This document shows, piece by piece, positions 55,301-64,000 of a stretch of DNA of 64,000 bases. The notes below the pieces were generated by a model. The model made no database searches, was not told the DNA's origin, and saw only the letters and a program-made list of their open reading frames with translations. A program made the translations under genes and the position numbers. This DNA comes from Chryseobacterium bernardetii. GTDB taxonomy: Bacteria > Bacteroidota > Bacteroidia > Flavobacteriales > Weeksellaceae. Where the stretch lies: positions 2,337,501 through 2,401,500 of the forward strand of contig NZ_CP033932.1 in assembly GCF_003815975.1 (NCBI RefSeq), given 5' to 3'. Within the stretch, counting starts at the first letter, position 1, and each line of letters begins with the position of its first letter.

Positions 55301-57652
55301 GGAAAAAAAGATTTTACACCACAGAAAAGGCTAAAAATCTTTGGTGATATTAAAAATAATGACTGGGACTGTATCATCTTAACGCATGACCAGTTTGGTA
55401 TGATTCCGCAGTCTCCCGAGTTACAGAAAGAAATTTTGGAGGCAGAACTTCATTCTGTGGAACAGAATCTCGATGCCCTGCGCAATCAGGGAAAAGATGT
55501 CTCCGGTGCTATGCTAAAAGGTGTAGAAATTAGAAAGAAGAACCTGAATGTAAAATTAAAGACGCTGGAACATGATATTGAAAACCGGAAAGATGATGTT
55601 GTGGACTTTAAGATGATGGGAATCGATCACCTTTTTGTTGACGAAAGTCATAAATTCAAGAATCTCATGTTTAATACCAGGCATGAGCGTGTCGCAGGAC
55701 TTGGAAATGTACAGGGAAGCCAAAAAGCGCTCAATCTTCTTTTTGCGATACGTACGATTCAGGAAAGAACCGGAAAAGATCTAGGAGCGACCTTTCTTTC
55801 GGGAACGACAATTTCCAATTCATTGACTGAGCTTTATTGTTTATTTAAATATTTGCGCCCAAAGGCATTGGAACGACAGGGTATAAACTGCTTTGATGCA
55901 TGGGCAGCGATCTATGCCCGTAAATCGATAGATTATGAATTCTCGGTAGCGAACAATATTGTTCAAAAGGAGAGGTTCAGGCATTTTATCAAGGTCCCTG
56001 AACTGTCGCAGTTCTATACCGAAATTACTGATTATCGTACAGCAGCAGATATTGGCATAGACCGCCCCATAAAAAATGAAATCCTGTACAATATTCCTCC
56101 AACGGCAGAACAGGAAATCTTTATCAAAAAACTCATGGAATTTGCAAAGACAGGTAATGCTGAGTTATTGGGAAGACCACCTCTGTCACCGACTGAGCAG
56201 AAAGCGAAGATGCTTATAGCAACTGATTACGCAAGAAAAATGTCTTTGGACATGCGTCTTATCTCTCCAAAATATACCGATGATCCCGGAAACAAAGCTT
56301 CTGTCTGTGCAGACAATATTGCAAAATATTATAGGAAATATAATGCGCAAAAAGGAACGCAGTTTGTTTTCTCAGATCTTGGGACCTATAAATCGGACGA
56401 ATGGAACATCTACAGTGAGATTAAAAGAAAGCTTGTACTAGATCATGGGATACCTGCGGATGAGATCCGTTTTATCCAGCAGGCAAAGACCGAAGATCAG
56501 CGTAAGGAGCTGATAAAGGCGACCAATGAAGGTAAAATCAGAGTTCTATTTGGATCTACTGAAATGCTGGGAACAGGTGTAAACGCACAGAAAAGGGCAG
56601 TTGCCGTACATCATCTTGACATTCCCTGGAGGCCGTCGGATCTTGAACAGCGGGATGGCCGTGCGGTACGAAAAGGGAATGAGATTGCTAAATTTTTTGC
56701 TGGAAATAAGGTTGATGTCTTTATTTATGCTGTCGAAAAATCCCTCGATGCCTATAAGTTCAATACGCTGGCGAATAAGCAACGGTTTATCGGCCAATTA
56801 AAAAGTAATACGGTTGCGGTTAGAACACTTGACGAAGGAGGTATGGACGAAGTTTCAGGAATGAACTTTTCGGAATATGTAGCTTTACTTTCCGGCAATA
56901 CCGATCTTCTGGAGAAGGCGAAGGTTGAAAAGAAAATATCTGTTTTAGAAAGCGAGAAACATGCTTTTCTCCGATCAAAATGGAGTTCTTCATCTAAACT
57001 TGAGAACCTGACCGAAGAACTTGAAACAAGATCCTCCCGGTTAGAAAGGCTTAATGCCGACTGGAACAATTTTCAGAAGCGGGTCCAAAGGTCGAAGGAT
57101 GGAAATATGTTAAATCCAATACTTTTGGATGGGGTGTCTACAGATGCTGGTGTGAAGGAAATTGGTGCTAAGTTGAGTAAGCTGGCTGCTGTTTCAAGAA
57201 CTGGGGGAGATTATGAAGAAATAGGGTCTCTATATGGTTTTCGGCTACTTGTTAAGACGGAAATGACGCAGAAAGACAGTTCTAGCCTCGTTGAACGAGA
57301 TAACAGGTTTTTTATCTGTGGAGAAGGAAATATCAAATACACGCATAACAATGGTATCATGGCCAGTGATCCCGAAAGGGCAAGTCTGAACTTTCTTAAT
57401 GCGCTGCAGAAACTTCCCGGACTTATCGAGGAAGAGGATAAAAAATTGAAGCTACTAAAAGATGACCAGGTTGTGCTTAACGATATTGTCAAGGGAAGCT
57501 GGAATAAGGAAAAACAGTTAGCTACATTGAAAACAGAACTAGCCTCAGTTGAGCGAAAAATTCAGTTTTCTTTGGATGAGGAAAAGAAAACCGAGACTGA
57601 GGTAAGTACTGACGGTGAAGTCAAGAAAAAATCCATCGGTCCCAAAATGTAG
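52334..57652 (+). CDS. Large N6-adenine methylase-helicase fusion of the ICE
   Basis: A 1772-aa protein. The N-terminal part has a SAM-binding motif EPSAGVGAF (from residue 131) and the catalytic NIPF (195-198), as in Eco57I/N6 methylases. A linker of low complexity (about residues 400-520) precedes the SF2/SNF2-like helicase with Walker A GAGKT (938-942), DESH (1103-1106), SGTTISN and the motif VI segment [21 protein letters not shown], then a coiled C-terminus. Similar proteins in CTnDOT-like elements are called BmhA. Protection from host restriction or a role in transfer are both possible. The ATG at 52334 overlaps DUF1896. Confidence 0.92.
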   Translation: MAFDKKRSIRQNIEAIRTVFSIEKEGRSATDDEISILKQYSGFGGLKFILNPVGQADDINQWKASDMPYFPLTQELFSLIKDNSESENSYREYISKIRGSILDAFYTPTEITQSIAAAITDTGISISSILEPSAGVGAFIEPFTGTGGRGICAFEQDLLTGKILKNLYGSNADIRIDSFENIHEEDTGYDLIIGNIPFGTTSIFDLSYSRGKDEARKFAAQSVHNYFFLKATDKLREGGLLAFITSQGVLNSQSNFPIREALMKEHRLVSALRLPNNLFEESGTSVGTDLIVLQKSSGSRSLSRRALDFTGTSENCNLLFNNPNHIVATRSFQDTDQYGKATTIHIHDGGIERIAESLHQKLSEDFQQYFDLKLFTEHKVTSIGTKVLSKPAVTIPEKNIIHNGGAEKAIQLDLFSDQVLGEMSVKKTKRRGKKTSQSKITKFKQLSFFDSGEIGTVDQKDKLNTELNQNEKKANIQKHSSNSSKKKVESLSLFHEIDDSKVCKNEPETFAGEVKSSYRENTLIVSKGRVGKLQMNRRDRAFIFQPIELSVTDNKRIQSYIKLRDSYQLLYDFEANNRQEDVEARKLLNGTYDDFVARFGNLNTAENIKFIKMDASGNEIPYLERVVGGVIHKSDIFDHPVSFSTREVTVNSASEALSASLNLSDSVDLGFMEEISGFTESELRENLQGQIFFNPLSGNMEVSQKFLAGNVVLKARQLKEYISAHPEDTEALKSLEALEKARPEPIKFDELDFNLGERWIGCDIYNRFASHLFDSEIKIYYSESSDDFSVNAKSSNIKITEKYAIKSESRTFDGLNLLRHALVNTTPDITKTEYLADGTAIKVKDMDAIQMANGKIDEIRNEFTDWLYQQDEGFKNELTARYNDLFNCHVRPYYDGSHQTFPGLDRAALDIEDLYDSQKDAIYMLKSNNGGICDHEVGAGKTLIMVGGAQEMKRLGLVHKPMIIALKANIHEIAETYRKAYPFAKILYPGKKDFTPQKRLKIFGDIKNNDWDCIILTHDQFGMIPQSPELQKEILEAELHSVEQNLDALRNQGKDVSGAMLKGVEIRKKNLNVKLKTLEHDIENRKDDVVDFKMMGIDHLFVDESHKFKNLMFNTRHERVAGLGNVQGSQKALNLLFAIRTIQERTGKDLGATFLSGTTISNSLTELYCLFKYLRPKALERQGINCFDAWAAIYARKSIDYEFSVANNIVQKERFRHFIKVPELSQFYTEITDYRTAADIGIDRPIKNEILYNIPPTAEQEIFIKKLMEFAKTGNAELLGRPPLSPTEQKAKMLIATDYARKMSLDMRLISPKYTDDPGNKASVCADNIAKYYRKYNAQKGTQFVFSDLGTYKSDEWNIYSEIKRKLVLDHGIPADEIRFIQQAKTEDQRKELIKATNEGKIRVLFGSTEMLGTGVNAQKRAVAVHHLDIPWRPSDLEQRDGRAVRKGNEIAKFFAGNKVDVFIYAVEKSLDAYKFNTLANKQRFIGQLKSNTVAVRTLDEGGMDEVSGMNFSEYVALLSGNTDLLEKAKVEKKISVLESEKHAFLRSKWSSSSKLENLTEELETRSSRLERLNADWNNFQKRVQRSKDGNMLNPILLDGVSTDAGVKEIGAKLSKLAAVSRTGGDYEEIGSLYGFRLLVKTEMTQKDSSSLVERDNRFFICGEGNIKYTHNNGIMASDPERASLNFLNALQKLPGLIEEEDKKLKLLKDDQVVLNDIVKGSWNKEKQLATLKTELASVERKIQFSLDEEKKTETEVSTDGEVKKKSIGPKM

Positions 57653-57663
57653 AACGACAAATA

Positions 57664-57710
57664 AAAGATAAAATGCATTCAGACCTAAGAACTGAATGCA
57701 TTTTATCTTT
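57664..57710. terminator. Perfect 19-bp hairpin after the methylase-helicase
   Basis: A 19-bp perfect stem (57664-57682 with 57692-57710) has a 9-nt loop and starts 11 nt after the stop codon. It contains T-runs on both sides and is probably a strong terminator. Confidence 0.88.
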
Positions 57711-57890
57711 CACAACGTATGCAGCAATTTAATTTGAGACGTTTCTGAAACTTACGTTTAATTATGTTTTAATAGATAGTTATATTAGGACTAAAATTCA
57801 GTTTTCTGTATGAGTTATTAAGATTATATTAGAAAGAGCTTAAACAAGAACATCTGATAGGTAAAAGAGCTTAAAAATAAATACAACGTG

Positions 57891-58649
57891 ATGAGTAAAT
57901 TGCATATATGGCTTGGGAATTTTAAATCTGAGAAAGAACTAGAAAAATATTTGGATCAGAAGGAATATTTAAGGGCATGGGCTGTTTATGATTGTGAGCC
58001 ACCAACTGGAAATGAAGATGGTGAACCTAGCGAAGAATTGCGTTGTGATTTTTGTAAAGAAGTTGATTTTGATATCTATGATGAAGATGCTATGATAATG
58101 AAATATTATAATGAATCTATTGATATCAACACTGTAGCTAATGATATCCTTATTGACAAAAGAGAACTTGAAATATTGTGTAAGAAACATAAAATCAATG
58201 ACTTTAACTCAGTAGTAGCATATCAGAGCAATGACTTAGCTGAAAAAGATGCCTCTGGGTCCAAAACAGTTAAGTACATTGGGAAGGTTCCACAAGTTTC
58301 GATTGAAGCAGCTACTGATGTTAAGATTCATTATTTATGGATAGGGGACCATAAAATAGATAAGAACAATATCCTTAAACAAGCTGCCATTGATAAAAAG
58401 AGTGTGGTAAAAGTGAATTACTTCCATACTGCGAAAAAAGGAAAACTTGATGAAGTTTTAATCCTTCAAATCGAGGACTATAATGTTGCTGAGAAAATGA
58501 TTTTAAAAGTTGATGAATTAAACCTCCATACTGCCAATTCGATACTAGATTTAATAGTTAAAGGTGCTATTAATTTAGACGGTGAACAGATCGGCAACTT
58601 GCTAAATATGAAATATATCGGAAAGTTTGATACGGATGATCTAGCGTGA
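57891..58649 (+). CDS. Imm22-like protein (putative immunity protein)
   Basis: A 252-aa protein whose first 110 residues match the Imm22 immunity family: SKLHIWLGNFKSEKELEKYL at the start and an acidic YDEDAM segment at residues 63-68. The remaining 140 residues form an additional domain I do not recognise. Imm22 proteins neutralise polymorphic toxins in other genomes. The gene ends 11 nt before the IS256 element; before insertion its 3' end overlapped the ART gene by 9 nt. ATG at 57891 is preferred over GTG at 57888. Confidence 0.65.
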   Translation: MSKLHIWLGNFKSEKELEKYLDQKEYLRAWAVYDCEPPTGNEDGEPSEELRCDFCKEVDFDIYDEDAMIMKYYNESIDINTVANDILIDKRELEILCKKHKINDFNSVVAYQSNDLAEKDASGSKTVKYIGKVPQVSIEAATDVKIHYLWIGDHKIDKNNILKQAAIDKKSVVKVNYFHTAKKGKLDEVLILQIEDYNVAEKMILKVDELNLHTANSILDLIVKGAINLDGEQIGNLLNMKYIGKFDTDDLA

Positions 58650-58652
58650 AAT

Positions 58653-58660
58653 TCTTAGAC
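58653..58660. repeat. IS target-site duplication, left copy
   Basis: TCTTAGAC, directly repeated at 60007-60014 around the IS256-family element. Confidence 0.92.
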
Positions 58661-58684
58661 GAGACTGTAACCTGAACTGTGTCA
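58661..58684. repeat. IS256 left terminal inverted repeat
   Basis: 24 nt, matching the right end at 19 of 24 positions. Confidence 0.88.
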
Positions 58685-58736
58685 GAGGAATAATTCAATA
58701 AGATTATTTATATTCAATTATTCAAACGACACGGTC

Positions 58737-59969
58737 ATGAAAGAAAAAGACCCATTCGACTTTGAACGCTTCAAGGCAGAAGCCATGCAAGGTCTTTACG
58801 AAGGTAAAAGTTTGTCTCCCAATGATGGCGTCCTAGCGCCGTTAATGAAGCATCTGTTGGAATCAATGATGGATGGAGAACTGGAAAACCATTTGAACGA
58901 AGAGAAAGCTTCGGGCAATAGCAACCGGCGAAATGGCAAGACAAAAAAGACTGTCCGAGGCCTTAACACTGGGACATTTGAACTGGAAACAGGCCGTGAT
59001 AGATCCGGCACATTCGAGCCTAAGGTAGTACCTAAAAGGCAATTAATCATTACTGAACAGCTTGAGGGACACGTGCTGAGCATGTATGCCAAAGGAATGA
59101 GCACACGGGCGATAAGTGAGTTTATTCGCGAAATGTATGCTATGGAGATCTCTGCCACAGAAATATCGCGTATTACCGAAAGTGTACTTCCAGCTGTAAA
59201 TGAATGGCGTAGTAGGCCTCTTGAAGCTGTTTATCCCTTTGTATTCCTGGACTGCATGCACATTAAAGTTCGCCAGAATGGAACTGTTGAATCAAGAGCT
59301 ATTTATAACATACTGGGAGTTGGTATGGATGGTAGAAAAGATCTGATCGGTCTTTATAGCTCAGAAAATGAGGGAGCTAAGTTCTGGCTTTCAGTTCTTA
59401 CGGATCTAAAGCAACGTGGTGTTGAAGACATCCTTATTGCTTGTATTGATGGTCTAAAAGGGTTTCCTGAGGCCATAGAAGCTATTTTTCCAAAAACAAA
59501 GATCCAGTTGTGTATTGTTCACCAAATCAGAACAAGTATGCGCTATGTAACTGAGAAAGATAAAAAGCTTGTTATGGAGGATTTAAAGCCAGTCTATAAA
59601 GCCGTGAACGAAGAAATAGGTTATGAGAACCTCTTGTCTTTCGAAGAAAAATGGGGTAAGAAATATCCGCTTGCTGCCAAATCCTGGATGGATAATTGGA
59701 CCAATCTTTCTACTTTCTTTGAGTACGAGGATCAGGTTCGCAAGATTATATACACCACAAATCCGATCGAGGGAATGCACCGTCAGATACGAAAAATTAT
59801 TAAGTCTAAAGGAGCTTTCAGCTCTGAACAGGCGCTCATGAAATTGATGTATTTAATTATTAAAGATATTGCAAAAAAATGGACGATGCCAATGCATAAC
59901 TGGGGCTTGACCATATCCCAACTTTATATTAGATTTGGGGATAGACTCAAATTAGAAAGAGGTTTTTAA
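58737..59969 (+). CDS. IS256-family (mutator-type) transposase
   Basis: A 410-aa DDE transposase. Candidate catalytic residues are Asp172 (FLDCMHIKV), Asp238 (ACIDGLKGF) and Glu345 (TTNPIEGMHRQIR). The length, N-terminal MMDGELENHLNEEK motif and motif order are typical of IS256. The gene is intact and 76 nt inside the left end, so the element may be active. Confidence 0.97.
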   Translation: MKEKDPFDFERFKAEAMQGLYEGKSLSPNDGVLAPLMKHLLESMMDGELENHLNEEKASGNSNRRNGKTKKTVRGLNTGTFELETGRDRSGTFEPKVVPKRQLIITEQLEGHVLSMYAKGMSTRAISEFIREMYAMEISATEISRITESVLPAVNEWRSRPLEAVYPFVFLDCMHIKVRQNGTVESRAIYNILGVGMDGRKDLIGLYSSENEGAKFWLSVLTDLKQRGVEDILIACIDGLKGFPEAIEAIFPKTKIQLCIVHQIRTSMRYVTEKDKKLVMEDLKPVYKAVNEEIGYENLLSFEEKWGKKYPLAAKSWMDNWTNLSTFFEYEDQVRKIIYTTNPIEGMHRQIRKIIKSKGAFSSEQALMKLMYLIIKDIAKKWTMPMHNWGLTISQLYIRFGDRLKLERGF

Positions 59970-59973
59970 GATG

Positions 59974-60837
59974 CTAATCCAATGACACAGTTTGAGTTAC
60001 ACTCCCTCTTAGACCCTGATTTTTAGCCTTCTCTGCTGACAATTTCAACACAGGAGATTTTCTATCTAAATATTCTGACAATTCTCTATATAGTTTTCCC
60101 TTATTTATAGAGTAAGATAAGTAGCCGGGGGTATTATCTATTCCTGCAAGGATCTGTAGCTTTTTCATTTTATCTATGTCAAAACCATCAATGATATTAG
60201 GAATACTATCAATATTCTTGCGCAATTGTCTGCAAAGATTATCGATTTCTCTGGGTTCATTGGAATGTAATGCCCTGATAATATTATCGATCTGTCGGGA
60301 ATTTGCCGGAAGAATAGAAAGATATTCACTCTCTGGAAAGAGAGACATAATGTTTTTGTTTACAATGGTAATGTTAGCTGGGTCGAAAACACAAAATTCA
60401 ACTTTATCGCGCGAGAATCTTGAGATAATGTGGTCATAACCACGTTCTTTAAATTGTCTTAGATTATCTTCGGAGTTAAAGGCTTCCATAAACTCCATAT
60501 ATTCGCCCATTCCAATACTTTCATCAATAAATTCCAAAGCTTCCCCTGTATCTGAGATATTTTCCTCAAATATAATATTTACAATATCGGGTGCTTGATC
60601 CGCGAAATCAAACACTTCATTCAAATTCAATGGTTTTTTTAAATTAACATGGCACTCTAAAACTTTTTCTCCGAAGAGTTGAGCCATATTAATTTCTTGG
60701 GTGAAATGAATCCCCCGATGGCAATTATCCCAATGTGTATTCTGACCTAGATATTCCAGGGAAAATTCATTAAAGTCACTATTTGTACCATGATATAAGG
60801 TATGCGTACTAGGCTGTAAAATTGGTCTTATATCCAT
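59974..60837 (-). CDS. ADP-ribosyltransferase-like protein, 3' end altered by IS insertion
   Basis: A 287-aa protein with an ART-fold entry motif LYHGTNS (His16), a second motif RGIHFTQE (around residues 41-48; His at the usual Tyr position), and GYDHIIS followed by VEFCVFDPANI (Glu147). This pattern resembles the ART domains of polyvalent and toxin proteins. A helical C-terminal region follows. The last 10 residues (GSVTQTVSLD) are encoded by the IS end; the uninterrupted gene would have ended ...KNQGLRISR. It begins 40 nt after mobC and is probably co-transcribed with it. Enzyme activity is untested. Confidence 0.65.
   Translation of the reverse strand: MDIRPILQPSTHTLYHGTNSDFNEFSLEYLGQNTHWDNCHRGIHFTQEINMAQLFGEKVLECHVNLKKPLNLNEVFDFADQAPDIVNIIFEENISDTGEALEFIDESIGMGEYMEFMEAFNSEDNLRQFKERGYDHIISRFSRDKVEFCVFDPANITIVNKNIMSLFPESEYLSILPANSRQIDNIIRALHSNEPREIDNLCRQLRKNIDSIPNIIDGFDIDKMKKLQILAGIDNTPGYLSYSINKGKLYRELSEYLDRKSPVLKLSAEKAKNQGLRGSVTQTVSLD
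59983..60006. repeat. IS256 right terminal inverted repeat
   Basis: 24 nt, inverted counterpart of 58661-58684. Confidence 0.88.
60007..60014. repeat. IS target-site duplication, right copy
   Basis: TCTTAGAC, matching 58653-58660 exactly. Confidence 0.92.
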
Positions 60838-60877
60838 ATTTGTTTTTTTTATTACTATGTTGTTGGATGTTTTATTA

Positions 60878-62869
60878 TTATCCCTGATGCACTAAGTGGG
60901 CTAGCTCGGGATCATTTTTGATTCTTTCCAGTTCGTTTGCAATGATAATTGACACATCAAGTTTTATCTGACGGTAATTTGCATCAATTTCTTTTTCCAT
61001 GACATCTTCACCGGTCTCAGAAAGAAAAGAACGAATCTGTGGGATGGGCTTATAATGTTTCATTTCATTTTTTACTTTTTCATTATCGACTACAATTTGA
61101 CAATGAAAAATTTTCTGGTCTATCTTTTCGTCAAAATTATCTGCAACGGCACCAACAAACATACCTTGGCTTAATGTAGAGATCTTTGATGCAGGAATAA
61201 GGCTATCAAGCTGGGTGGAAATAGAGGAACTGGTATCATTTCTGTTTATGCTGATGGACTGTCTTTTTTGTACTATTTTACCAAATCTTTCTGAAAGTGT
61301 TTTTGCGGTATCTCCAACGACCTGTCCAGCGAAAATATTGCCGACAATATTTTGAATTACTTTGCTCTCTTTATCACCATAATCCCGCGTCAACATTGAG
61401 TAATCCTGGAGTCCCAGGCATACAGAAATTAAATTGGATCTGGCACTGGCTATCAGATTATCGAGGCCCCGGAAAAAAAATTGTGGCAATTCGTCTATGA
61501 TTAAAGAGCACTTTAATTGCTTCTTTTTATTGATCAATCGTACTATTCTTGAATTGTATAAGCCTAGTGCTGCCGAATATATGTTCTGTCTATCTGGATT
61601 ACTTCCTACACAAAGAATCTTTGGTTCATCCGGATTATTTATGTCAAGACTAAAGTCATCACCGCTCATTACCCAGTATAGTTTAGGGGATATAATTCTT
61701 GACAATGGTATTTTAGCCGACGCGATCTGACCCTGAAGCTGATCCTGTGCTCCGCCTTCCCACGCATCAAGGAAGGGACTTAGATAGTTTTCCAGTTCAG
61801 GATAACTGGTAAGGATGGTGAAAAGATCGGCGTATTTTTTGTTCAAAAGCTCAATGGCGTGTGGAAATGTACAGTATTTACCCCCTTGGTATATTTTAAG
61901 AAACCAGATAATCGATGCAAGGAGAATGATGGGGGATTCTACAAAAAAATCACCTTGTTTCTGAATCCATGTTCTGTTTAAGTTTAACATTATGGTATAT
62001 GCTGATTCGTATGCATCAGATATATCTGTCAGAAATGATGGGCTTAGAGGGTTACATCGGTGACTTCGACGTGGGTCATCAAAGTTGATCACATAGAACT
62101 TTGGCTTTACCTTGTATTTATCTGTATGTTTTAATAAATGGTTATATACGATAACAGAAAGATCATCAAACTTAAAGTCGAAGACATACATTGAAAATCC
62201 AAGTTCAATGTGTTGCTTGATATAGTTGTTTATGATTGCCCAACTTTTTCCAGATCCTGGCGTGCCAGCAACTATTGTTGCACGAAAAGGATTAACGACA
62301 TTAATATACCCATCGTTCCATTTACCCTTATAGTAGAATTTTGTAGGTAGGTTAACTGAGAATTCATTTTCGATCAGACGGGTTTCCTGCATGAAACTCT
62401 CATTTTCGTTGTTAAATGGATCATCCAGTAATCTGCTTTTCAGCAATCTGCTCATCCATAATCCGGCAACCATAATTAGGATAAACCCAACGGAAGTCGT
62501 AAGCATGTAGAGTGAAGTGGAAATTTGGATAATAGGGAAATTTAAGAAGTAAAGGATTGAGCCTATGATAAGGCAAGTATTGATATTTCTCCATCTTATC
62601 TTTTCATTTTTTACTCCCTTTGTGCCCAAACAGCTTAGAGCCAATAAAATCAGGGCAAATAACTTGGTATATAGGGGATGAGAGAACAGCCCGGAGGTTC
62701 TTTGAAAATTCTTTAGTATTCGTTCCAAAACTTCAAGTGTCCATCCCTGGTCGTGAAAAAAGGAATAGCAGAACCAATAAAAATTCATTAGCACCAGTAA
62801 AATACTTACTGCGCGCATGAATGCCATAATTTTGGCCAATCCACGTAAATCGTCTTCTTGCATAATCAA
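60878..62869 (-). CDS. mobC: MobC/TraG-type conjugative coupling protein
   Basis: A 663-aa protein with four N-terminal transmembrane helices (within about residues 14-140). It has a Walker A motif GTPGSGKS at 202-209, a Walker B-type LIIDELPQ and the VCLGLQDYSMLTRDYG segment typical of VirD4/TraG coupling proteins. The family is named MobC in Bacteroidetes ICEs. It would pump the relaxosome DNA into the transfer channel. No relaxase gene lies upstream; a plus-strand lipoprotein gene follows 226 nt away instead. Confidence 0.92.
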   Translation of the reverse strand: MIMQEDDLRGLAKIMAFMRAVSILLVLMNFYWFCYSFFHDQGWTLEVLERILKNFQRTSGLFSHPLYTKLFALILLALSCLGTKGVKNEKIRWRNINTCLIIGSILYFLNFPIIQISTSLYMLTTSVGFILIMVAGLWMSRLLKSRLLDDPFNNENESFMQETRLIENEFSVNLPTKFYYKGKWNDGYINVVNPFRATIVAGTPGSGKSWAIINNYIKQHIELGFSMYVFDFKFDDLSVIVYNHLLKHTDKYKVKPKFYVINFDDPRRSHRCNPLSPSFLTDISDAYESAYTIMLNLNRTWIQKQGDFFVESPIILLASIIWFLKIYQGGKYCTFPHAIELLNKKYADLFTILTSYPELENYLSPFLDAWEGGAQDQLQGQIASAKIPLSRIISPKLYWVMSGDDFSLDINNPDEPKILCVGSNPDRQNIYSAALGLYNSRIVRLINKKKQLKCSLIIDELPQFFFRGLDNLIASARSNLISVCLGLQDYSMLTRDYGDKESKVIQNIVGNIFAGQVVGDTAKTLSERFGKIVQKRQSISINRNDTSSSISTQLDSLIPASKISTLSQGMFVGAVADNFDEKIDQKIFHCQIVVDNEKVKNEMKHYKPIPQIRSFLSETGEDVMEKEIDANYRQIKLDVSIIIANELERIKNDPELAHLVHQG

Positions 62870-63095
62870 CTGTTTTTAGCATAGATATAGGGATGGCAAT
62901 GATTATTTTCAAAGGTGGTTTTCAGAATCCTAGATTGACCGATATTTTCCGGAGTGTTGGAGTTAGTGAATTATTAAACAAGTGATTATTATTTCATATA
63001 AATAGCGAAGATCTTAATTAAAAATAACGTCTTTGTGCTGAACAGTTTGGATCGAGATTTGTAAATAAAAGAAGAAACAATTTAAAATAGAAATT

Positions 63096-63560
63096 ATGAA
63101 AAAAGCCTTAATTATCCTTTCACTTGGAATTCTTGTGATAGGTTGTAACAATGGTCAAAAAAGTACGAGTGCTAAAAACGATTCAGTCAGCCAGCCCGAA
63201 GAAGTAGCTCAGACCCCTGATTTATTTGGCAAGGAATGGAAACTTATAGAACTTAATAATGCACCGATTAAAATTGATACCGCTTTCAAAAAAGAGCCCA
63301 TGATTACTTTTAATAAGGACAATAACCAGTTAAATGGTAATGGAGGATGTAATGGATTTGGAGGAAGCTTTAAGACGGAAGGGAATGATGGTATTGAAAT
63401 ATCTCTGACCGGAGCAACGATGATGTCGTGTCCTAACCTTGAAGTCGAGACAAAATTTTTAGATATCTTAAAGCAAAGTAAGCATTATAGCCTAAGCGGT
63501 AATACTCTTGAATTAAAAGATAAAGATCAAAAAATAACAGCTAAATTAGAAGTTAAGTAA
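63096..63560 (+). CDS. META-domain lipoprotein (HslJ-like)
   Basis: A 154-aa lipoprotein (lipobox VIGC, Cys17) with a META domain: WKLIELNNAPI, the NGNGGCNGFGGSF motif and TGATMMSCPNLEVETKFLDIL. META-domain proteins such as HslJ are outer-membrane or periplasmic stress-related proteins. It lies between mobC (divergent) and an iron-permease-family gene. It is probably cargo or flanking chromosome; the boundary is unclear. Confidence 0.88.
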   Translation: MKKALIILSLGILVIGCNNGQKSTSAKNDSVSQPEEVAQTPDLFGKEWKLIELNNAPIKIDTAFKKEPMITFNKDNNQLNGNGGCNGFGGSFKTEGNDGIEISLTGATMMSCPNLEVETKFLDILKQSKHYSLSGNTLELKDKDQKITAKLEVK

Positions 63561-63588
63561 TCAGTCCGTTAAATACCATATATATCTG

Positions 63589-63624
63589 AGCAATTCGTAG
63601 AGTGATCTCGAATTGCTTTTTTTT
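63589..63624 (+). terminator. Terminator after the META-domain gene
   Basis: A 9-bp perfect stem (agcaattcg / cgaattgct) with an 11-nt loop is followed by a T-run. Confidence 0.88.
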
Positions 63625-63761
63625 GTATGATACATAAAGACAGTTTCATGGGGTTTTTGTTTGAATGGTATAATGCTTGTAATAATTGAAAAAAGATTTA
63701 AATATCTTAATGAAACAATATATATAGATAATTGTCTAAGCTTTAATTCATCGATTACTTT

Positions 63762-64000
63762 ATGGAAAATAAACATAAAAATCTGTTTGATCGCTTTGCG
63801 GATTGGGCAGTATGTTTCACAGGAAGTGCAGGCGCATTTGTTGGCTCTAGCATTTTAGTTATTGTATGGGCTATTACAGGGCCAATCTTTAAGTATTCTG
63901 ATACGTGGCAAATGGTAATTAATACGGGAACAACCATTATTACTTTTTTAATGGTATTTCTAATACAGAAAGCACAAAATAAGGATTCAAAAGCCATCCA
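63762..64000 (+). CDS. Low-affinity iron permease family protein, 3'-truncated
   Basis: An ATG-started frame stays open to the window end (79 complete codons). The protein begins MENKHKNLFDRFADWAVCFTG and continues with SAGAFVGSSILVIVWAITGP and TTIITFLMVFLIQKAQNKDS. This matches the low-affinity iron permease (Fet4-like) family, small polytopic membrane proteins. Metal transport is not proven for bacterial members. It follows the META gene after a terminator. Confidence 0.82.
   Translation, partial: MENKHKNLFDRFADWAVCFTGSAGAFVGSSILVIVWAITGPIFKYSDTWQMVINTGTTIITFLMVFLIQKAQNKDSKAI

Larger units (their letters stand above)
58661..60006 (+). mobile_element. IS256-family insertion sequence (1346 bp)
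   Basis: The element begins with terminal repeat GAGACTGTAACCTG and ends with its inverted counterpart; 19 of 24 terminal bases match. It is bounded by an exact 8-bp direct duplication (TCTTAGAC), the size expected for IS256. It carries one transposase gene of normal length with intact catalytic residues. The insertion lies between the Imm22-like and ART-like genes. Confidence 0.95.

Overview
The window looks like chromosome of a Flavobacteriia bacterium, most likely Chryseobacterium or a close Weeksellaceae relative. The signs are AT-rich sequence, several start codons preceded by the Bacteroidetes -7 promoter element TAnnTTTG rather than a clear Shine-Dalgarno, SusC/SusD and Oar-type TonB receptors, many secreted proteins and lipoproteins, and an RteC/TopB/DUF1896/MobC block typical of Bacteroidetes conjugative elements. 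Genus assignment is inference; no 16S gene or marker-gene set is present to settle it.

Layout. 1-9.9 kb: a potassium-uptake locus: 5'-truncated sigma-54 activator, a 27-aa membrane peptide, kdpF, kdpA, kdpB, kdpC, a porin-like outer-membrane protein, a stand-alone KdpD N-terminal domain and a separate HAMP-PAS histidine kinase. 10-13 kb: two small hypothetical proteins and ligA (minus strand). 13-24 kb: envelope uptake and phosphoester genes: Oar-like TonB receptor, GlpQ, DUF2945 protein, then SusC-SusD-calcineurin-like phosphoesterase. 24-31 kb: SDR, prmA, SH3-domain protein, class C acid phosphatase, Crp/Fnr regulator, MBL hydrolase, alpha/beta hydrolase. 31.3-31.7 kb: a tandemly duplicated tRNA-Arg/tRNA-Pro pair, transcribed Pro-Arg-Pro-Arg on the minus strand. 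32-34 kb: secreted nuclease and a secreted HExxH protein. 34-42.5 kb: tripartite RND efflux operon (minus strand) and a divergent SRPBCC / 87-aa / TetR cluster plus an AraC regulator. 42.5-46.1 kb: an orphan ORF, a C10 cysteine peptidase with a downstream lipoprotein, and a Crp/Fnr regulator.

46.6-62.9 kb is an integrative-conjugative-element segment: rteC, an excisionase-like HTH protein, DUF3945 protein, topB, DUF1896 protein, a 1772-aa methylase-helicase, an Imm22-like protein, an IS256-family insertion, an ADP-ribosyltransferase-like protein and mobC. No relaxase, integrase or tra genes lie in the window. The last kilobase holds a META-domain lipoprotein and the start of a low-affinity iron permease family gene.

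The most interesting structure is at 57.9-60.8 kb. An IS256-family element (58661-60006) with an exact 8-bp target duplication sits between an Imm22-like gene and a convergent ART-like gene. Removing the IS and one target copy restores two open reading frames whose 3' ends overlapped by 9 bp. Before insertion this was a tight tail-to-tail pair of an ART-fold protein and an immunity-family protein inside a conjugative element, which makes it a candidate toxin-immunity or ICE-maintenance module.
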